Notes under the pieces: generated by a model
The model's database searches: none
The model's input: only the letters and a program-made list of their open reading frames with translations
Told to the model about the DNA's origin: nothing
Part shown: positions 34,201 through 43,156 of the stretch, one piece after another
How positions within the stretch are numbered: position 1 is the stretch's first letter
How the letters are laid out: each line of letters opens with the position of its first letter
Position numbers and translations under genes: made by a program
From: Ophiura sarsii
Lineage: Eukaryota; Echinodermata; Ophiuroidea; Amphilepidida; Ophiuridae
Reading direction: 5' to 3'
NCBI GenBank assembly: GCA_035610835.1
Contig: CM069441.1
Location: 107,879,144 to 107,943,143 of the forward strand
Length of the DNA stretch: 64,000 nt

Positions 34201-37200
34201 CCCCCCCCCCCCCCCCCCATTTCCCCTTATCAGGTGCATACCTGACATTATTTTACCCAAGACTTCCACTTTGAGCTATGCACCGTAAAACTATGCAGGA
34301 CTGCCGAATTTGATCCAGTCCGCTTACAATCAGGTGGTCTGAGATTTGCGGTGTGTGTAAAAATCACCTTTTTTTCTCTATAGCATAGCATTACAGTGTT
34401 TCCAATAGGCTTACTTACAAAACATGTCAAGATGGGTCAAATTAAGGCAACAATTGCATCGAAACACACCCAATCTGGTTGAAAAATCATTGTTTACAAT
34501 ATTTGTCTGCTCCCGCATTTTCAAAACAGCTGATATCTGACATAATTAGATTGATATACAGGGTCAAGGGTCAAATCTAGCCAAATTGCTTAAGGGATCA
34601 CACCACTAAATAGGGCTCCATAGGGATATGTACAAAAACACTGATATAAGACTCTGTTTTAGACCACTAAATTGCGCACTTGGACCTTGTAGAGTGATTT
34701 TTTCTTAAAGATGATCACATTTTCTCACCAAAAAGTGAAGAAATTAGGTAGGTGAGCCTTCTCGATTTTCCAAAATAAGCCCATGGAGTTGACTACCTCT
34801 CTGACGGGCTTGAAAATATCGCCGTAATCGGCAATGTTTCCAGTAAAAAGCACAAATTTGAAAGATCTCTCAAAATTTATCTAGATGATATTCACAGTTT
34901 ATAGTCAGGGTGCATGTAGGTGATGTCCCATTAATCATAATTAATCAAAAATCATAGGCATTTGCGGAATTGTATTACTGTCAAGTCTTTTTAAATTGAG
35001 GATTTTGTGATGCACACTTTCCGATTCTAGCTTTAAACACCGACGTAAGGGTAGGGGATACCCCATTTAGTGTAGTGCACCCTTAAGTCACCTCTTGTTG
35101 ATCAACACTGTTAAGTGCTCGGTTCCATTCCATGCATGGAGGAACATGCATTGACTGTTGTATTGACTGCTGTTGTTACAGATGGTTTGGATTAGTGAAT
35201 GGTATATAATGGACACCCCCTTTGAATGCGTGCGCATACTGGCAGGCAAGCTTTTGTTTGGCAGGCAATTCGCACGCACATCGGCAGGCAACAGTAGCTG
35301 CTGTGACAATACAGGTGGCATCATCTATAAGCACTGAATCTAATATGAATATAAATGTATCTTGACCATTTACAGATGTATGCATTTTAAACTATTATGT
35401 GTCTGCAGATTTACTTGCCTGGAGAGCATTTGTCCTCTTGGTACAATTCTTTTGCCAAATTACATTTATAAACATGGAACTAAAATATCTTGTAAGCTAC
35501 AGAGCAATACGTTTCCTAGTTAATTAAAACACTTTTGATTTTTTTAAATCAAAAATATGGGACAATCTCATACCATTACTAATGTGTCATTATTTGGGGT
35601 TTTTCTGTTTTCAGCAAAAATTCAAGTTTAGCTTTGCCACAGGAGGTGCTGGATTTTGTATCAGCAGATCACTGGCTATCAAGATGGTGCCATATGCCAG
35701 GTAAGAATGAAAATAATAAAAATTAAAACAAGTTGTTCATCCCATGACCCATCAGCACCAACCACACCAAGCACGAATTTCAAATAATCACAGGTTTGGA
35801 GATGTGCAGTTTAAATGAGTTTTATTGAATATTATAGTTCTGTGTTAAATAAGAATATATATTAAATAATTGTTTTCCTACCATATAATGCTTAGTTAAA
35901 ATGTGATAGCCGGGATAGGAGCGTACTAAGAGCTCCTTTTTTTTTTAAATTTGACAATTTTGAGCAGTTTCCGCGCTCTTTTTGCGTGTTACATGGGGAA
36001 CCATTCCTGCTCTAGCCAGTGTCCACTGCGTCCCCAATCGGTTCGACGAGACTTTAATGCATTTTGCTTGGCGCTTTGATACTTTTTCAACGCAAGCGCA
36101 AGGCCTGATCGCCGTAGGTGTGACAGCCCTATTAACTGCTGTTGGAAATCACAGCATCTATAATAACCTCTATACAATCCTCTATTACATACTCATCAAT
36201 CGAGAAGTGTCCAGCAAGCATAACATTGTGCATACATATTAGGAAATAATTATCAGGCCCAAATCACGTAGTTATATAGAACAAAACACCATACTTATCA
36301 CAAAAACGAATACAAACTGCATTCTCTATTTTTAAAATGTGCGGTGATCGAGAGTCCCGGTATCAGTTTTTATTTGTTTTCATGAGAAGTATGATGTTTT
36401 GTTCTATATAACTACGCAATTTTAGGCTCGATATTTATTTTTCTAACATATAATGCACAATGTTGTGCTTGCTGGACCTCTCCTTTAAAAACGTATTATT
36501 TGTTTTTCTTTCAGAAACGGTAATTTTGTCAAAGTGTGTGCAAGAATTAGCTGGCCAGATGACATGGCTATGGGATTCCTTATTGAGGTACTACTGAATA
36601 CCTCACTAATTAGGGAGTACAGGTTCAACTCTCATATGCAGACATTGGGAAATATGAGAACAGATGAACTCCCAAAGCAGGTAATACTAACACTCCAGTT
36701 GGATTTGTTGGGGGAAATTAGTAGAGGGGGAAAATGAGCTAAATTATGACCCAAAACTGTAGCCAATAATTAAAACCGGGTAGCCAATAATTAAAACCGG
36801 GTCCTCAACGGTGATTGTCCAAGTCATTTTGCTGCTTTGCAAAATAAGTACTCTATGTGTGTCAATCTGTCTTCAAACGTGGGGATGTTCGCCTAATCAA
36901 AAAGAATGTCTAAAATTGAAGGGGTGTCCTTCCTGATCATCCCTCTTGAGTCTTGATTGGTGCCTCGTAGTATTAGTAGTGCAATATTAAATGTTAGTGT
37001 TTTAACATACATAGGATTAGCTCTGACTTCTTCATCAGGATTAGCTCTGACTTCTTCAGGACCAAATTATTATAATATTAAGCCCGATTTTCAAATTGAT
37101 GTTTTCTATTTAACATGGAATGTCATCCTTAAATTTGTAGCATTCCAAAGTTTGAGTTGCATAATGGTTCTTATTTTAGAAGCACAAGGTCACACACAAT

Positions 37201-39376
37201 GTGCCCATTGAAAAGTACACAAGCTGGCTGGTGGTTAACTACCTTGGGCAGTAATTCACCCAATTTAGCCTATGATTTCTAAATGGAACATTTCTGGCCC
37301 CCAAGATTTTTACAGACATAATGAGAAAAATATGGGGATTCTATTGATATCAAGATATCTTGATGTGAAAAAACCCTCAAAGCCCTCAAAAAGAGATCGG
37401 AACATACACCTTTAATACATGATACATGTGTTCTATATTGCGTGGGGAAATGTTAGGGGGTGCAGAGAGATCGTGAAAATTAGGGGACACATACATCCCT
37501 GCCACTGCTGTTTAAGACATATTGTGGTTTTGAGTATTTTGTTTTTTCTTGTAGAAGTTTTTATTTTATAATTGTAGATTTTCTATCGTTATTATTTTTC
37601 CATTGATATGAATCTTATTGAAACTAGTAGTATATTATTTCTATATTTCTAGATCACGTTGAGTTATAAATATAAAGCAGCAAAAGGCCACTTCAAAACT
37701 ATATATCTGCCAAAAGGAGCGTTTAACGACACTGTTGACCCAACTAGGTGAGTTGCTTGCTGAAGATGTTTCATTTGGATGTTACATATGAGTAAGATAT
37801 TCATGAATGGATTAAAGCTCGTCACCATTCAACTGATAAGGCTAAATTTAAAAAATCTTTTGTCTCAAAGCTCTTCAGTTTTTCAAAACCTAATGCGGAA
37901 TGCGTTTTTTTAAGGGGTTTTTGGGTTTTTTTTAAATATAAAATATTGAAATCCTTATAAAAGTGACTTTTTGTATTTAAAATGATGTGATCAATGAAAA
38001 TCTGTGAAATTTTGGGATTTTTGGGGATTTTTGGAGAGATTTTTTGTTGTTGAAAAAAAACAAAAAACTTCAAGATTTTTGTTTTTCTAATGCGCATCAA
38101 TAAACTAACGCGCGCTGAAGCTTTGAGACAAATGATTTTTTTAAAATCTAGCCTTATAACACCTTTTGAATTACATTAGCCCTTTCAATAGGTATTAGTG
38201 ATTTCATGAATATCTTTCTCATAGGTAGAACCTCCATTTTGTCTTCCAACTTCGGATGTGATTGGTATTCATGGTTAGTGTTTTATTGTCCTTATCGGAC
38301 CAACCCTAATTTTGAAAACTGACAAAAAAAGGGGTTTTGTTTTGTTTTTACTGTACAAATGAATACCAACCCTAATTTTGGATATTCCAGAAGAAGAAAA
38401 ATTCCCACATCATATTTCGGCACTATTTTGACGTTATCAATATATATCTTTTGATCGAATATGATTTTTTTAAATTCAATAAACCGACCCTGCCCTTTGA
38501 GGGCATCTATGGGCAATCAAACAATTTATTTTCTTGGCCTACTGGCTTAACAAAACCATTCCCATCTCCATCATTGACACACCGCTCCAATCAGGGTGCT
38601 AATTGTAAACATAATACCAAACTTAAAGTGGCTATTCATCAACTCATGAATTGTGATCTGATAATGTTGTCTCACACAGCCATATACTTGCATGATATTA
38701 TGTGAATACACTGTGTGCATCTACTGCTGTGCAGTGTTCCATTAACCCTAACACTAAAGGTGTGTTTTGGGTAATAAAACTATCAGGGTAGAAAAGGGGG
38801 CAATTGCTCACTTTACATCTTCAGCTAGTTGTAATCAAAAGTTACAAAAAGGGGAAAACATCTTTGTTATTTCCTTGAAACATGATGAACCAATGTTTGA
38901 CTTACAGGGCACGGAGAGATTGGCGATAAAATTGAAATGTGAAAAATAAAATAAAATGTTTCAATAGATAAAGTATAATAGAACCCTGAAACATAATATT
39001 TTGTGGGAAAAGGGTTGAGGTGATGGCGCTAGATAGATATTCTGTTGAAGCCATATGTGCCGAATTATGCTGATAATTTCGATGTGATCTACATCAAAAT
39101 TACCAAATTGTGAAATATTACATGATATACTTCGAATTAAGGTAAACAGTTTTAGATTGTAATTAGTATATGTCAAAGTATAACTTTGGTGCAAAAAAAC
39201 ACAATTTCCAGGAAAATTGAGGGCGCACTCCCATACGTTTCTCTCAATGCCCCTGAATTGCTTTCAGCGGGTTATTTTATAATGTTAATGATTATATTTC
39301 TTATTATTCTCTCAATAGGTTGAGATCCCTGCACTGTATGCTGTATCCGGACACTACAGGATGCCCTAAAGGATGA
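24692..39376 (+). CDS. fng: Fringe, O-fucosylpeptide beta-1,3-N-acetylglucosaminyltransferase, nine coding exons
   Basis: The exons are 24692-25276, 27991-28039, 29024-29066, 30074-30133, 30748-30898, 35615-35700, 36515-36680, 37653-37747 and 39319-39376. They total 1293 nt and every junction keeps phase, giving 430 aa. Residues about 14-36 form a basic-plus-hydrophobic type II signal anchor (HKKFKRYCFKYAGTVLLLGI), followed by a ~125-residue stem and then the GT31 domain from DDVFIGVKTG (~165). The metal-binding DDD is at 252-254 (CHLDDDNY), ATGGAGFCISRSLA follows, the second acidic motif WPDD is at 338-341, and the C-terminus is LHCMLYPDTTGCP. Fringe adds GlcNAc from UDP-GlcNAc to O-fucose on Notch EGF repeats in the Golgi, biasing Notch toward Delta over Serrate/Jagged ligands. 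The Cys pairs around SR-ALCCK, WFC/GFC and HC/GCP are kept. The Cys after PDD in vertebrates is Met here. Reading is open upstream of 24692 to the acceptor at 24667, so the start could lie further 5' or at Met9 (24716). Confidence 0.95.
25640..26930 (+). repeat. Tandem array of ~170-bp units, each with two DR1 sites
   Basis: Eight units; DR1-type sites start at 25697/25717, 25867/25887, 26037/26057, 26195/26215, 26365/26385, 26523/26543, 26693/26713 and 26850/26870. Twelve of the sixteen are the exact AGGTCAAAGGTCA. Four first-position sites have one change (AGATCA in units 3 and 5, GGGTCA in 6, final G in 7). A further AGGTCA half-site follows each pair. Units alternate between two types, so 3-4 and 5-6 are near-identical dimers (period ~328 bp). 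Confidence 0.93.
27106..27170 (+). repeat. (AATTTTTT)n tandem repeat
   Basis: Seven or so copies of AATTTTTT, inside the intron 1 element. Confidence 0.9.
27991..28039 (+). CDS. fng: fringe coding exon 2 (49 nt)
   Basis: Acceptor tttattttcag; it encodes TYFFTDEDDEEYTNKT plus one base. This matches the family block T-IFTDGEDE followed by TG. The 3' junction is ACGG|gcaagt, a GC donor. No GT donor nearby keeps the frame with exon 3. Confidence 0.9.
28410..28665 (+). pseudogene. Penelope-like element endonuclease-end fragment
   Basis: In fringe intron 2. The reading CNGSKRCDLCLTEKLYIING and then LLIKRSELVSKCRHENKFYL is the conserved cysteine-containing tail that follows the GIY-YIG domain in Penelope-like polyproteins. 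The preceding part (FKTRMAAKEEE..) is degraded. Confidence 0.75.
29024..29066 (+). CDS. fng: fringe coding exon 3 (43 nt)
   Basis: Acceptor tttatttactacag, donor gtatga. With the carried G it reads DGHLINTHCENDHS plus AG, aligning with the family segment GNHLVVTNCSAAHSR. It is too short to stand out as an ORF, and was found by phase and homology. Confidence 0.88.
29530..29811 (-). pseudogene. RTE-like polymerase C-terminus in fringe intron 3
   Basis: The minus-strand frame is open: SRKLRFIGHILRLPDEEPAK, HGRRRPGRPCTAYLTYIQRL and AQDRRAWKKLVVACSAAEG. The 'LRFIGH', 'GRRRPGRP', 'DR..W..LV.ACSAA' spacing is typical of the RTE-group tail. Antisense to fringe. Confidence 0.8.
30074..30133 (+). CDS. 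fng: fringe coding exon 4 (60 nt)
   Basis: Acceptor ttttaatctag, donor gtaagt. The carried AG plus A makes Arg, then TALCCKMGAIYDAFMNREK, matching RQALSCKMAVEYD-F in vertebrate fringes. Confidence 0.92.
30248..30385 (+). repeat. Dispersed repeat, copy 1 (other copy at 40154-40290)
   Basis: Shared blocks: AGAGAAGTGGCAATCTCTAT, ATTATAATAATTTGGTC, GCTAATCCTGA and AACTTGTCCGA with GGCGAACCC. It may be a retroelement 3' end; unclassified. In fringe intron 4. Confidence 0.8.
30748..30898 (+). CDS. fng: fringe coding exon 5 (DDD motif)
   Basis: Acceptor ccttcccag, donor gtatgt. It encodes KWFCHLDDDNYLNPKQLLLR, then LQEYNPEEEDIYIGGCRL and ends KERPG. DDD coordinates the Mn-UDP-sugar. The family's YIGKPS is YIGGCR here. 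Confidence 0.95.
30964..31150 (+). repeat. Dispersed repeat, copy 1 (other copy at 41693-41875)
   Basis: TTCCTGGACTCA.. AA. AATC.. TCTTGACTGTATTT-type similarity runs ~190 bp with indels between the two sites. Function and family are unknown. Confidence 0.6.
31331..31888. repeat. ~560-bp foldback in fringe intron 5
   Basis: Arms 31331-31552 and 31684-31888 are ~85-90% complementary (for example GTACATAAAAGTATACATTT, CAAATTTCACTA, TTGGCGCCA and CACCAAAATCATCC). The loop also pairs through TTTTTTGCTTAA/TTAAGCCAAAAA. If transcribed with the intron it would form a long, imperfect dsRNA. Confidence 0.85.
32126..33164. mobile_element. Mariner-like MITE with a nested L2-like insertion
   Basis: TIR CAGGGTGAGTCAAAAAAA at the left is inverted at the right end, and TA flanks both sides (32124 and 33165). 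The TIR and TA duplication fit Tc1/mariner. It has no transposase ORF. In fringe intron 5. Confidence 0.82.
32145..32515 (+). pseudogene. L2/CR1-like 3' fragment inside the mariner-like element
   Basis: GPRLWNDLPLSIRTACSVKS, then FKKMLKTHLF and a stop, is the standard end of L2/CR1-group polymerases. A 3' UTR follows with 'aaatgcgcttaataaatcac' and a (TTCA)n tail at 32497-32515. Confidence 0.85.
33184..33672 (+). mobile_element. TTAA-type MITE, copy 1 (489 bp)
   Basis: It begins GGGATCACACCACTAAAT and ends ATTTAGTGTAGTGCACCC. Right flank is TTAA; left flank is ATAT, so that duplication is lost or altered. Nearly identical to the copy at 34594 (about three differences by eye). piggyBac- or Kolobok-type by target site. 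Confidence 0.85.
33968..34086. mobile_element. 119-bp MITE, TGGGCAATATCATGTT ends
   Basis: The two 16-bp ends are perfect inverted repeats, with weaker complementarity inside. In fringe intron 5, between the TTAA twins. Confidence 0.85.
34594..35082 (+). mobile_element. TTAA-type MITE, copy 2 (489 bp)
   Basis: Same length and ends as copy 1, here with TTAA on both sides (34590-34593 and 35083-35086). Confidence 0.9.
35615..35700 (+). CDS. fng: fringe coding exon 6 (ATGGAGFCISR)
   Basis: Acceptor tttctgttttcag, donor gtaaga. It encodes QKFKFSFATGGAGFCISRSL, then AIKMVPYA plus AG. FATGGAGFC is an invariant fringe/GT31 block near the acceptor-binding site. Confidence 0.95.
36204..36482. mobile_element. 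Foldback MITE ending ~30 bp before fringe exon 7
   Basis: The arms share GAGAAGTGTCCAGCAAGCA-type ends and the inner block GTAGTTATATAGAACAAAAC in inverted form. The right arm ends ~32 bp upstream of the exon 7 acceptor, within likely branch-point territory. Confidence 0.85.
36515..36680 (+). CDS. fng: fringe coding exon 7 (WPDD motif)
   Basis: Acceptor gtttttctttcag, donor gtaata. It encodes RNGNFVKVCARISWPDDMAM, then GFLIEVLLNTSLIREYRFNS and HMQTLGNMRTDELPKQ. This equals the vertebrate block LPDDCTIGYIVEALLG. The Cys after PDD is replaced by Met, while a new Cys appears five residues before WPDD. Confidence 0.95.
37075..37410 (+). repeat. Dispersed repeat, copy 2, in fringe intron 7
   Basis: See the copy at 23440-23790. 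It follows a short GATTAGCTCTGACTTCTTCA duplication at 37016-37057. Confidence 0.85.
37653..37747 (+). CDS. fng: fringe coding exon 8
   Basis: Acceptor ctatatttctag, donor gtgagt. It encodes ITLSYKYKAAKGHFKTIYLP, then KGAFNDTVDPT plus AG, matching the family segment VTLSYG-F and the DPSRFRS junction. Confidence 0.93.
37781..38229. mobile_element. ATGAGTAAGATATTCAT MITE, copy 2, split by another element
   Basis: Inverted ATGAGTAAGATATTCATGAA ends as in the copy at 2629. A ~314-bp TIR element (37840-38153, ends GGCTA.ATTT and its complement, with subterminal GTCTCAAAGCT) is inserted in its middle. In fringe intron 8, just after exon 8. Confidence 0.75.
39319..39376 (+). CDS. fng: fringe coding exon 9 with stop
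   Basis: Acceptor ttctctcaatag. It encodes RLRSLHCMLYPDTTGCPKG and then TGA, matching the vertebrate C-terminus RSIHCHLYPDTPWCP. The two Cys form the usual terminal disulfide. Confidence 0.94.
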
Positions 39377-39639
39377 CCTTATCAGCTGAACTATCACCCG
39401 ACGTTTGAACTAGCTTTAATCCTAGCCCTCAATTGACCGTTGACTATTTGACCTGTGTCAACTGATGACCGTTGACATTCCTATGCTTTTGCCTTGTTCT
39501 TTCATTATAATCGGTGCTTGCTATTTATCTGTCCTTACATTCAATGCATTAATTTATACCAAGTATTAGTCAACCCAGAATCTCTTTTGTAGACATTTTA
39601 AGAATGAAAAGTATTTGTGATGCATCACGTCATAAGGTA

Positions 39640-39840
39640 CTGTAAAAGTGGACATTTTCGCGCTACGTTTATTTTCGTGCTTTTCGCGTTAAAATCAGTA
39701 AGCGCGAAAATAAAAATGCGCGAATATATTCATTCTGTATGTAGGTCTATGTAAGGAGGCTCAAAATCGCGAAAAAATAAAAACAATCAAAATGGGCAAA
39801 GCACGAAAAATTACACGCTTGAAAATATCCACTTTTACAG
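39640..39840. mobile_element. 201-bp MITE, CTGTAAAAGTGG ends, TA duplication
   Basis: CTGTAAAAGTGGACATTTTC at the left is matched by its near complement at the right (..AAAATATCCACTTTTACAG), with TA on both sides. It has internal CGCGAAAA repeats. 264 bp after the fringe stop, so probably in the 3' UTR. Confidence 0.85.
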
Positions 39841-40153
39841 TACATCTTGTTGTCAGCCAGCCAGGCTTATTTTGAGATGTAGCTCAAAATAGCGTGTAAA
39901 ATGTAAAGAAAATTAACAGAAATATATACCCTTTCCTCATAGTTTCAAAAGTACTGCTTCAATTTTCAAAGAACTAGGTATTACAAATCATATTTAATCA
40001 GATATTGTGAAAATCTCAATTCTTTAAAAGAAGACAAGATTTACCCTGTTGGTGTGTGTGTCAGATGTTATATTTAATTATTCTATTTTAAAGTAGGAAA
40101 GGGCACCTACTCTCAAATCATCGGGCAAGGGGCAGCCCAAATGATGATAACAA

Positions 40154-40290
40154 GAGAAGTGGCAATCTCTATGTTTTGTTTAATATTATAATAATTTGGT
40201 CCTGAAGAAGTCAAAGCTAATCCTGACGAAAGCTTGACAGATTAAAACTTGTCCGATGGCGAACCCGTTAAAGCTTTTTACTTATATTCT
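40154..40290 (+). repeat. Dispersed repeat, copy 2
   Basis: Matches the repeat in fringe intron 4 (30248-30385) at roughly 85-90% by eye, same orientation. Confidence 0.8.
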
Positions 40291-41619
40291 ATTTTATATG
40301 TGATATATTAACTAAGCAACTTATGCAATTTTTAGTGTTATTAATCAGACTTTTATATGTGAATATATTAGCTAAGCAACTTATGCAGTTTTATACCAAC
40401 ATGTTTTCGTCAACTGTAACAGACTAACCGGAACCAATGATTTCAGAATATAACCGCACTAATCTGTCTCTCAAATATAATTGAACTTTTGGCCATGTTC
40501 TCCAATATTTGAAATATCTTAAGATATTTGAATTAAATTACTAAATCATTGGTTTGGTTTTGTGTGTGTTTTTTTCTGAAAATAATGAATTGTCATTTTG
40601 TAATCTTGCAGCTGAAAGTTCAAATTTAACTCATTCTTCTTATGTGTTTAATGAATTGTCATTTTGTAGTCTAGCAGCTAAGACTTTAAATATAACTAAT
40701 TCTACTTTGTGGGTGAACCGATTTCGTCTGAAGATTGTCACTTTCTGTGTATTGTATGAACGCACTTCATAAAGTCAGTCATATTTCAAAATTTGAGTGC
40801 AATTCTCCAGTGATTCTCATGATAAAAACGAATAATCACTTGAAATTATCCATAGAATAGTAAATTCTTGGGTGGTTTTAAGTTTTAAGTAGTAAATTAC
40901 CTGCTAAAGTGGTTAAAACCACTTTTGCAGGTATACCATACCAAAATCTAAATTTTGATGAGGAAAAGTGAATTTGATTGGTCATCCACCTATAATTATT
41001 AATAAAACAAGAAGGTACAGGTGTTTCCATGTTGTGAAGTAACAACTACTTGTGGGTTCAATTATATAACAGGAGACATGAGTAATTAGATACTTTCGTA
41101 ACCGTATTTATTCAGTAACATATCAGACGGCGTGTGCCTTGTGAGAGAGAACTAGTGTTGAGTTATAGCGCCCTCTATATTGTCTAGCGCTGATATCTCA
41201 CATGAAGTGAATGTGTGTATGCAGTGACAGTTAACACTGGTGTATGGGAGAGTGAGGTAATGTGGTTTGGCATGAGAGTTAATATTAATTTCTATATTTT
41301 TCCTGTGCAGTTATGCAATTTAGACTTTGGCTGTTTGATATTTTTATAGAATAAAACCTTTAATGATTTCAGACCTTGAATGAAATTTGAGGGGCCTACA
41401 TAAGCAGAAGGATGATATCTTGAATGGCACTATGTCATATCCAAATGATATTATTATGCATATATTTAGCAATATTTAACATTTTACTGCAATAATTGCA
41501 CATAGTCTACTGCAATATGTATAAAATTGCCAAGCATTTTTTCGTACATAATATCTGATATAGATGTGTAACTGAGTGTAACATTTATTTGTCAATTAAA
41601 TTGAATAAAAGCAATATTA

Positions 41620-42120
41620 TGTGATTTTTTTTTCAAACTTTTAAACATATTCTTTTCTCTCTAATAATGAAGTTTGACTATCTGGAAAGACATTCCTGGA
41701 CTCATAAATCGATCTTGACTGTATTTTTCATAGGAAAATCTCATCACTTTACTAAATCACAATGGAATCTGCCTTCCAATTATTTAAAGAATTTTTAACA
41801 TATTGTTTTGATTTTCATCGTAAAAAAACAGTCCATACTATTGTGTTCACTTGTGTTCAGTTGCGATCGTATCCGGAAACACTGTAAACAGCGTTAACAC
41901 GGTGTCAAACCATGGAATTCAATTTAAAAACCAAAAAACACTTGGAAAATAAGTTGTCAGGGTATTGCTCTTACTTAACTTACTTCATTTTAGTTTCAAG
42001 TTTATGAATCTAATTTGACCAAAAATGGGCATTTAGAGGAAAAACTCAAAGATAAGAGAGCTTTTCATGAAAAAGATCGCATAATATGCCTTTAATTCTG
42101 ATTCCAGGGTGGGGGTGGAA
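41620..42120. other. Intergenic, dispersed-repeat copy
   Basis: 41693-41875 is the second copy of the repeat in fringe intron 4/5 DNA (30964). 42057-42100 matches one end of the foldback at 45870-46238 ('catgaaaaagatcgcataat' type). Confidence 0.5.
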
Positions 42121-42385
42121 CCTGGGGGGTGGGGGTAACTTAGTGGATATGAGATAACGGGATGTGCCGCCAAATAGGGTCCCATTTTTCACCTTTTTGG
42201 TAAATGAATGACCCCTTTTCATAGCCATTTTTGGTATATTTATGGGTATAAAATCCTTAATTTGCTGTTTTTCACTGAAATATATAGGAAAATGATGGGT
42301 TTCCGGTAACCATATGGGTCAATTTTCATTTTGCTGGCGGCACATCCCTACAAACAAATATCCAAGTAACCACCCCCTCCCCCAG
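42121..42385. mobile_element. Foldback MITE with GATGTGCCGCC subterminal block
   Basis: CCTGGGGGGTGGGGGTAACT at the left and its near complement at the right (to CCCCCAGG), with GGGATGTGCCGCC inverted inside both ends. It shares the TGTGCCGC block and G-tracts with the 42733 and 57058 elements, but no clear target duplication was found. Confidence 0.7.
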
Positions 42386-42732
42386 GAGAGTGGAAGTCCT
42401 CAGTTGTAATAGATTGCATGGATATTCCGTCAGTTAAGGTACACACACTGTAAATGGGTTTTGATAAATCAAAGAGTATATTTCCAGAAACGTTATTTTT
42501 TTGCTGAAAATTACACGGAATTCTGCAACTGGATTTGAATTTGGATAAGTTTATCATATTTTTGTCAACAATTTGATCAAATTTGGACTCTTAGTTGGAT
42601 ATATGGGTCCGTTCTTCTTCAAAAAGTGGCATGGTCCAATTGCAATTTACTGGTGGTTGGTTCTTGTTATATGCCTTTCTACTTTGCTGATGCTGATACA
42701 CTATTGTTTGTTATTTTTCAAACAGTGCTATG

Positions 42733-43156
42733 CCCGGGGGGGGGGCACTCAACTTTTTTTGGGGTAGGTGTGCCGCCCAGGTTCTCAAAAAGGGGGGCTA
42801 GAGAACTGAACTGAGTGGATTTTATGACAAATAATAGGGTCTTAGGAGCTGGTTTTTTCAAAAAAATAGGTCTTGAGAACTGGCCTATAGTTCAAATTTG
42901 AATAGCAAGAACGCACATTTTTGATTTTCTTTTTTGGTTTTCGAACGCAAAATTTTCGAAGAATTGAGGCTTTGGAACGCAAAATTTTGTGATTTTTGAA
43001 TTTTCAATCAAATTGGGGTCATAGGAACTGATGCAGGCTCAAAAGGGGGGTCATAAGAGCTAGCAGCAGAGGGTGAAAAAGGGGGTCTTCAGCGCGGCAC
43101 ATACCTATACCCTTTTCCAATGTCAGTGCCCCCCCCCCCCCCCCCCCCCCCCCGGG
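42733..43156. mobile_element. G-tract MITE, CCCGGG ends, 7-bp duplication, copy 1 (424 bp)
   Basis: It starts CCCGGGGGG and ends CCCCCCGGG, with the perfect 7-bp direct duplication TGCTATG at 42726-42732 and 43157-43163. An inner inverted block is GTGTGCCGC/GCGGCACA. Noncoding. Confidence 0.85.

Larger units (their letters stand above)
39377..41620 (+). other. fringe 3' UTR and flank, candidate polyadenylation region
   Basis: No coding sequence is seen after the stop. AATAAA-type signals in a suitable context occur in GAATAAAACC near 41350 and in TTGAATAAAAGC near 41605. If the UTR reaches the latter, the 201-bp MITE at 39640 and the dispersed repeats at 40.15 and 40.3 kb are transcribed in it. 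Short direct duplications occur at 40303-40395 (period ~72 bp) and 40580-40700. Confidence 0.35.
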
